Below, in pieces: positions 34,001 to 38,500 of a stretch of 38,500 nucleotides of DNA. Position 1 is the stretch's first letter. Each line of letters starts with the position of its first letter. Source of the stretch: Chrysomallon squamiferum (taxonomy: Eukaryota; Mollusca; Gastropoda; Neomphalida; Peltospiridae); contig CM022673.1 in the NCBI GenBank assembly GCA_012295275.1, forward strand, positions 24,949,761 to 24,988,260. The letters are read 5' to 3'. The notes under the pieces are model-generated. The model made no database searches, was not told the DNA's origin, and saw nothing but the letters and a program-made list of their open reading frames with translations. The translations under genes were made by a program, and so were the position numbers.

Positions 34001-37000
34001 TTGATATCTGACTTATTTTTTTTTTTTTTTTGCTTGTATTTATTTATTTTTTGTTTTTAATCAGTTTTTTTTATTGTTTGTTTATTTGGACTAATTTTGG
34101 TACATGAACTAACTATTATTTTTCTCTCAGCTGTTAAGTATATCAACTAATTATTATTTTTCTTTTATATAAACATTAAACACATACAAAATTCTTTCTA
34201 CAGAAATAATGGCAATCTTTCACGTAATAACTTTGAAACTTAAAATCTGTTTGGTAATCAATACAAGATGTCTAAGTGATCATAACTAACAAGCTGTGAA
34301 ATGACTACCAAAGGTAAATTCAGTTTTTTTAACATTATACTTAATAACGTACGTGATTAAAATATTTATTTCCATTACACTAAGTTATTTAAATGCAAAT
34401 TCACACACACACACAAACACACACAACATCAATTATTTGTTAATATGCACTTAATAATTTAATCTAATCATCATGGCTATAATGCATATATATCTACAGC
34501 AAAACTTTTAGCATATAAAAAAATTGTATGTTTAAAAAGTAAAAAATGTTCTGGTTAGTTAGATAGCGAAGTACTTCTGATGCAGTTCACAGGTTCTTGT
34601 TTTGTAACACTCGTACATTTAAATCATAAATCATTAAAAGTTTTTGTTCTGCGCTAAAAGGCTGATTGGTTTATGTATTTAATCCTTTAGAAATCTTCAC
34701 AATGCACTTATCTTTTCAGCAACAGCTGTGTTTTATGACTCAGTCTAATTTAGTGTGTGTGGTAGTAAATAATGTATTAGTTTGTTCTGTGTTAACTAGT
34801 TTATTTATTCAGGACTTACATACAGTATTTTACTGACATCCCCCCCCCATAAAAAATATTACAATAGTGTGGTAAAGATAAATTAAAAAACTGACTATCT
34901 GTTAATGATGTTAAAATATAAATGATAAAAACATCCTAAATAATTTTACCTCCATTTTTAATTTTTTTTTATTATTGTTTTTTTAAATCATGTATATCCA
35001 AACCATTATATTTTTGATTTGTTATTATGAAAAACGTAGTCTTAATGGAAAACATATGTAAATAGAACATTAAATTTGGTGTAAAAAATAAAAAATAAAA
35101 GAAATGAAATTTTTTTGAAAAAAGAAGAGTGAAAAATAAGGTCAGCTAAACAAGACTAATAAACTAAACTATATCTGCAGATTTTTCATACATTTATTTA
35201 TTCCTAAAATTCCTAAATTCCTTTCAAATTTAAAAATTTTGAAAAAAAAAAAAAAATGAGCTGTCACTTTAATATTTCCATAATATTTAACCCTTGAGCA
35301 GGTTATAACATATTGCCAAAGAAGATATCAGAAATGAAATAAATAAAAACATGAATAACCTGCAGAATATGTGTTAGTAATATAATGTGACAGGCTACTG
35401 AAACACAACTAGCTGCTAGGTTAGTAGAAACACCAGGTAATTTTAAAACAGTGCATCACAAACACCAGACTGGATGATTTTAGAGAAGAAAAAGATGATT
35501 TTAAAAATATATATATATTTATTAATTTTTTTTAAATTTCCTGTAACTCACTAAGTATGCCATATTAGCTTTGAAATCCTTAAAAATAAGATTACGTTTT
35601 GTAACTTTTCATACTGTCAGTTACATTTTTTATAATAATTCTCTTAGTTATGTCTTAAATTTCTACAAATTTTATAATAAACTGTACAAAAAATATATTT
35701 TTAAAATCTTTGAGTGCAGGTAAACCATGTAAATTAATAAACGTGGACTCATAATGTAATTTTAAACTTCAAATCTTTGAAAAACCTCTCCAGACCCTAA
35801 GAAATTTAAACTTATAAAAAAAAAAAAAAAAAAGAAAGACTTTAAAAATTAAAAAGAACAAAAAAAATAAAAACTCCCAATAACTTATGACAATTACATT
35901 AGTCACCCATCACCTTAATTAGATTAATTATACAATTAATTATACAGTTAATTAATTATACAATTAGCTTGCATACATAAAAAACAATTTTTTTTATGCA
36001 TGATGCAGAAAACTAAAAAGATGCTGGCCATAGATATGAAAACCGCAAATACAAACTTACAGTTTTTGCGTCCTTGAATCAGAGAAAATAAGTACAATAT
36101 AATTAGTTATAATGAAGTAAGCAGTCTGAAAACACAGGACAATATTACATGCAGCAAACAAACAATTTGTTCTGTAATCTCTCTCTCTCTCTCCAGGGTC
36201 TACCAGACAAATGCACTGTTCAATAAAAAACACACTGCCATGCAGTGAAAACTGCCTGGATTATTTTCAGACATAAAAAAACTCAGCTAAGATCGAAAGC
36301 TTTAATGCAAAATCTACTAGTGAAAGAAAAATAAAAAATAATAATAAAAAATAAAAAACATACAAAGAGCTGACTACAAAGCATGATTTACATGTAGTTT
36401 GTGGTGATACAGTTTACTGTGATAAGATTAATTAGTGTTAAATGCACTTGTTGGTAGACCACAGTGTATTTATTTATTTATTTTCGATAAAGCAATTTAA
36501 AAATTTTTCAGAAACATTTTTTCTGTATATATATATATATATTTCAATTCTGAATGTGATTACAAATGTGACTGCCTATCATACACACCAAATAAAATTT
36601 GTAAGTTCAGCAGTTAGTTTCTCACATATTTTTAAATCAGTCATTTGAAAAGACATGAAAAAGATAAATAACTAAAGTATTAGCTTTCGGTATACAGCAA
36701 AATTCCAAAATGGAAAATGCAGAAACAAATCAGGGTATTTGTTTCAGCATTCAACCACATATAAACTGTCATTTGGTGTAAAAAGGATTTTTTAAAAATT
36801 TTATTATGATAATTTTTTTTTAAAAGCAATTTTATAGCAGAGGAAGGCCTTTCAATGGACTGCTCTTGTCAATTAGCAGTAATGTATCTTTTATGAGAAC
36901 CTTCCCATATACAGCAGAGAATATATCATGGCATTTGACAAATCCAATACCTATTTACACATTATTATTTTTTATGAATACAAAAATAAATAAATAAAAA

Positions 37001-37770
37001 TAAAGAATTTATAGAGATATTTTTGGCAAACTGGCAAATATTTTGTCAATTTATAAATAACGTCTAATCAATGGAATGGTAGAATAAGTATGTGAGAACG
37101 GCATTGTTGAATATATAAATAAATATAAAAATTAGTTAATACTGTGGTTATTTGTCTTGGTTTTGCCAGTTTATGGTCCTCATATAAAAGGATTATAATC
37201 ATGAAAATATATGTGAATATGATAAGGGATGACATATCTAACTAGAAAAAAAAAATAATAATAAAAAAAAAATTGAAACATTTGCTAAATTATACAAAAA
37301 TAAAATCTAATAACAAAGCAGTTAAAAATGCACTCTTTTTACACTAATAAAATATCAAACAGCAAAAATTTATGAAAATACAAAAAAAACCCAGATAATT
37401 AAAAAGTTAAAATAAATAAAACATAAACTCACCAAAGGAGATTTGTAGTACATTTTGAGAATGTTAATAAAATCTGTAATGGTCAGCATTCCTGAAAATA
37501 AACATCTATCATTATTTATACTTAATTTATTAAGTTATTTATGAAAAAAAAAAAAAAAAAAAAAAAATTAAAAAAATTAAATAAAAAAAAAAAAAAAAAA
37601 AAAAAAAATTACTGCTTAGGTATAGGAATAACTTTATGAAATATAAAACCAGTTGATATCTTTATGAATGAAAGAAAATATTTTTAACATTTTAGGATCA
37701 ATTATGTGTCCATCTATTAAGCAATAAAACAAAAAAATATATTTGTTTGTTTGTTTCTTTATTTAAATAT

Positions 37771-37801
<31 letters not shown>

Positions 37802-38275
37802 TTTGTTTATTAAGATAACTATTTAGACAAGCCCACGAACAATGTTACCAAATCACACTCAGCAATACATTTTTTTGTTTTGTTTTTATTCATAACAACA
37901 TGATCCAGTAGATTACTGAGGCAGTGAATTATGAATACTCTCAAATGATTAGATGAATACCATCATTCATAACAAAAAGTCTCATATATAAATGATAATA
38001 AAGTATGAGGACAGAACTATAATTATTTGATATTGATCATTTTGTATAATAACAATAATAAATAATAAACACATTTTTAAAATAAACTAAATAATAATAA
38101 TGATTATGACGATGATGATGATAATAATAATAATAATAGTAAGAAGAAGAAGAAGAAAGAAAGAAAGAAAGAAGAAAAAGAAGGGGTACCTACCCACATA
38201 ATCCTGTTTACTGGAATCCCATAAAGGAGCTGCCCTAACGCCGTTATATACTAAAGCAAAAAAAGCTTTCTTCAC
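23453..38275 (-). CDS. PRKAG: AMP-activated protein kinase gamma subunit (PRKAG), 5'-partial, CBS4 exon damaged
   Basis: Minus-strand exons in transcript order: 38275-38194, 37491-37433, 32111-32066, 28840-28662, 27926-27846, 26080-25958, 25695-25624, 25153-25079, then a damaged 24822-24707 and a probable terminal 23544-23453. The first eight give 239 codons with perfect phase. Gamma is the regulatory subunit of AMPK; its four CBS motifs bind AMP, ADP and ATP. Visible landmarks are [16 protein letters not shown] (CBS1), HRLPVVD and [10 protein letters not shown] (CBS2), ISALPVV and KFDVI (CBS3) and [11 protein letters not shown]. By remembered human gamma-1 numbering these keep R70, H151/R152, K170 and K243. 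The CBS4 His-Arg (H298/R299) falls in the damaged exon and cannot be read. The N-terminal exons lie past the right edge, so the isoform class is unknown. Confidence 0.94.
23765..23865. repeat. (AAAT)n/(AAT)n microsatellite
   Basis: AAAT repeats grade into AAT repeats in the last PRKAG intron, upstream of the proposed terminal exon in transcript order. Confidence 0.92.
24185..24720 (-). repeat. tandem array of PRKAG exon-i 3' end plus splice donor
   Basis: About 11 units with donor complements near 24201, 24254, 24307, 24356, 24401, 24446, 24500, 24553, 24608, 24653 and 24702 (spacing 45-55). In the minus strand the best units read CTGTCTGATCTTCTC... to CCTATGG|GTAAGT and then a short TTAAAACA linker. 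The translation is [14 protein letters not shown] followed by a consensus 5' splice site, that is, the end of CBS4 with its donor. The three copies at the low-coordinate end are nearly identical. Copies drift steadily with many small indels toward the damaged exon. See findings for the competing explanations. Confidence 0.85.
24707..24822 (-). pseudogene. PRKAG: PRKAG exon i (rest of CBS4): damaged as written
   Basis: A proper acceptor (GGTTTTTCAG side, 24822/24823) opens a segment that plainly descends from the CBS4 exon. GTGGTTGATGAGGAG (VVDEE), TTTTCTCTCCCTGTCTGACC (FSLPVSD, from SLSD) and AAACCTATGG|GTAAA are recognisable and in order. At 116 bases it is longer than the roughly 94 expected. 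It contains a 12-A run, frame shifts and stops, and no His-Arg at the nucleotide site. Eight neighbouring exons are intact, so either the consensus here is poor or an intact copy exists elsewhere. The label pseudogene describes the sequence as given, not a verdict on the gene. Confidence 0.6.
24895..25060. repeat. (AAT)n microsatellite in PRKAG intron
   Basis: Impure AAT tract with AAC and AGT interruptions between exon h and the damaged exon i. It produces a spurious Tyr/Leu-rich extension of the exon h frame. Confidence 0.93.
25079..25153 (-). CDS. PRKAG: PRKAG exon h: start of CBS4
   Basis: The acceptor is TGTCGCCAG and the donor GCTGAA|GTAAGT. It encodes [20 protein letters not shown] then IVKAE, the first part of CBS4. 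The next residues should be V-H-R-L-V-V-V-D. An (AAT)n tract starts about 20 bases into the following intron. Confidence 0.97.
25624..25695 (-). CDS. PRKAG: PRKAG exon g: CBS3
   Basis: The acceptor is TTATATCAG and the donor ACAGAG|GTTAGT. It encodes [20 protein letters not shown] then HRTE. It retains the lysine of AAEKTYNN that reaches the central nucleotide in vertebrate structures. Phase is 0 in and 0 out. Confidence 0.97.
25958..26080 (-). CDS. PRKAG: PRKAG exon f: CBS3
   Basis: The acceptor is TTCTTGTAG and the donor GTCATT|GTAAGT. It encodes [20 protein letters not shown], then [20 protein letters not shown], the full first half of CBS3. Phase is 0 in and 0 out. The 46-bp minisatellite begins about 45 bases upstream of the acceptor. 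Confidence 0.97.
26127..27037. repeat. 46-bp minisatellite, about 20 copies
   Basis: Units of CTGTCACTATTACCACTTAA, ATTAATATACCTGTAC and TATTTTATAG in tandem. Variants include ATTAACATACCTATAC, CATTTAAATT and GTCTCTATT. It lies in the PRKAG intron upstream of exon f and begins about 45 bases from its acceptor. The minus strand carries CAGGTATAT and TATAAAA once in many units. Confidence 0.95.
27605..27728. repeat. (TG)n then (GA)n microsatellite
   Basis: TGTGTGTATATG-type units lead into pure TG and then a pure GA tract. They lie in the PRKAG intron downstream of exon e. Confidence 0.93.
27846..27926 (-). CDS. PRKAG: PRKAG exon e: CBS2-CBS3 linker
   Basis: The acceptor is GTTTTTAG and the donor ATCACA|GTAGGT. 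It encodes [20 protein letters not shown] then TYDNVIT, matching the FPKPEFM...LEELQIGTY segment of vertebrate gamma. Phase is 0 in and 0 out. Confidence 0.96.
27927..28661 (-). other. PRKAG intron d-e, simple repeats only
   Basis: It contains (AAAT)n near 28000-28030, (TA)n near 28309-28333 and a short duplication around AAGCCTAAACTCCAAA (28416-28449). Nothing else is recognised. Confidence 0.5.
28662..28840 (-). CDS. PRKAG: PRKAG exon d: CBS2
   Basis: The acceptor is TTTGTGACAG and the donor CTCTAT|GTACGC. It encodes [29 protein letters not shown] and [15 protein letters not shown]. It contains the CBS2 His-Arg pair and the THKR lysine that contact bound nucleotide in known structures. Phase is 1 in and 0 out. 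Confidence 0.97.
28841..29389 (-). other. PRKAG intron c-d, unique part
   Basis: AT-rich unique sequence between the exon d acceptor and the 41-bp array. Nothing is recognised in it. Confidence 0.45.
29390..32060. repeat. 41-bp minisatellite, about 65 copies, 2.7 kb
   Basis: Units carry AAGTAAATGTTAGACATTAG, TTGTTCCAGTAAACAGTCTA and a final C. Each unit junction has GTCTA and TAGAC separated by 11 bases, able to pair. Variant units (GACATCAG, GACACTAG, CGGTCTAC, GTACCAG) recur in ordered blocks, so longer segments were duplicated. The array occupies about 83 percent of the intron between exons d and c, and its right end stops about six bases from the exon c donor. Confidence 0.97.
32066..32111 (-). 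CDS. PRKAG: PRKAG exon c: CBS1-CBS2 linker
   Basis: The acceptor is TTATTTGCAG. It encodes [15 protein letters not shown], the family's ELEEHKIETWRE segment. The donor GAGAG|GTCAGT is followed after about six bases by the 41-bp minisatellite. Confidence 0.95.
32112..37432 (-). other. large PRKAG intron b-c
   Basis: A 5.3-kb AT-rich intron. It holds a 31-bp array (33431-33691), an (AAT)/(AAC) tract (32937-33000), (CA)n near 34404-34430 and (CT)n at 36179-36192. It also holds T runs (34017-34031) and A runs (35244-35257, 35817-35834). A 61-codon open frame at 32483-32668 has no recognisable motif. A promoter for a shorter gamma isoform could lie here, but I see no sequence evidence for it. Confidence 0.5.
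33431..33691. repeat. 31-bp tandem repeat, about 9 copies
   Basis: Units of AATTTTGAATTAATGATCCA followed by GATCTAATAAT, with changes such as GACCTAGATCT and GAACTAGATCT. The AGATCT palindrome is kept in nearly all copies. It lies inside the large PRKAG intron. Confidence 0.9.
37433..37491 (-). CDS. PRKAG: PRKAG exon b: CBS1 continuation
   Basis: The acceptor is TTATTTTCAG and the donor TTG|GTGAGT. It encodes [20 protein letters not shown], the hallmark TITDFINIL of AMPK gamma. Phase is 1 in and 0 out. Confidence 0.96.
37492..38193 (-). other. PRKAG intron a-b with simple repeats
   Basis: It contains two long A runs at 37542-37612, (TTTA)n at 37765-37812 and an (AAT)n/(AAG)n/(AAAG)n composite at 38082-38180 that ends beside the exon a donor. 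No other feature is seen. Confidence 0.6.
38194..38275 (-). CDS. PRKAG: PRKAG exon a: CBS1
   Basis: The acceptor is GTATTTCAG and the donor GTGG|GTAGGT. It encodes [20 protein letters not shown] then SSKQDYV, almost the vertebrate gamma sequence, with the nucleotide-contacting Arg in VRAAPLW. Phase is 0 in and 1 out. A GA-rich simple repeat begins just downstream of the donor. Confidence 0.96.
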
Positions 38276-38407
38276 CTGAAATACACAACATGCATTTTTT
38301 AGTAGTCAATTTATATATTTTATACAACTAAAACATTATTATTATTATTATTACATAAACATTAAAATATTTATCTATACTTGATGAAAAAAAAAAAAAA
38401 AAAAAAA

Positions 38408-38440
<33 letters not shown>

Positions 38441-38500
38441 AACAACATTAATACAAGTTTCTAAAATATAAATCTTTATAAAAAAAAGTCATAATATATT
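38276..38500 (-). other. PRKAG intron upstream of exon a
   Basis: It holds short (ATT)n at 38335-38353, poly(A) at about 38384-38408 and (AAT)n to 38437. Further 5' exons of PRKAG are expected beyond the window. Confidence 0.5.

Noticed and set aside
36050-36095. Minus-strand CTGTAAGTTTG as an extra PRKAG exon donor between exons b and c
   Set aside because: Exons b and c already join in phase to give uninterrupted conserved gamma sequence, and no coding sequence precedes this donor.

Overview
This is an AT-rich, intron-rich nuclear window from an animal, probably a lophotrochozoan and perhaps a mollusc. That placement rests on protein similarity and genome texture and is not firm. Two conserved bilaterian genes face each other tail to tail. 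Their exons are GC-richer islands in a background crowded with microsatellites and minisatellites. No bacterial, viral or CRISPR features are seen, and no complete transposon or tRNA gene was recognised.

Left half, plus strand: the C-terminal 14 coding exons (2250-17313) of an SRCIN1/KIAA1217 (p140Cap/sickle tail) family scaffold. It has an AIP3/Bud6-like N-terminal domain, proline-rich linkers, a central coiled-coil block and a large disordered terminal exon with SH3-ligand prolines. All exon phases join correctly, except for a one-base excess inside exon 8. Exon 7 is a symmetric 33-nt microexon. The 5' end of the gene lies outside the window. The 3'UTR is about 3 kb and ends at a good AATAAA plus GT-rich poly(A) site near 20.33-20.39 kb.

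Right half, minus strand: exons of the AMP-activated protein kinase gamma subunit (PRKAG), from 38275 down to 23453. They cover part of CBS1 through CBS4, and the N-terminus lies beyond the right edge. Eight exons (25079-38275) are clean and in phase. The exon that should finish CBS4 (24707-24822) is damaged in this sequence. It is followed by about 11 tandem copies, 45-55 bp each, of that exon's own 3' end together with its splice donor (24185-24720). A probable terminal exon (23453-23544) lies beyond.

Large arrays fill several introns: about 64 bp at 318-862, 22 bp at 11942-12487, 23 bp at 13971-14975, 46 bp at 26127-27037, 41 bp at 29390-32060 and 31 bp at 33431-33691. Several run right up to splice sites. 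The most noteworthy item is the exon-plus-donor tandem array in PRKAG. It is either a real amplification of a coding exon end with its 5' splice site, or a consensus/assembly fault; the rising error rate along the array makes the second a serious possibility.
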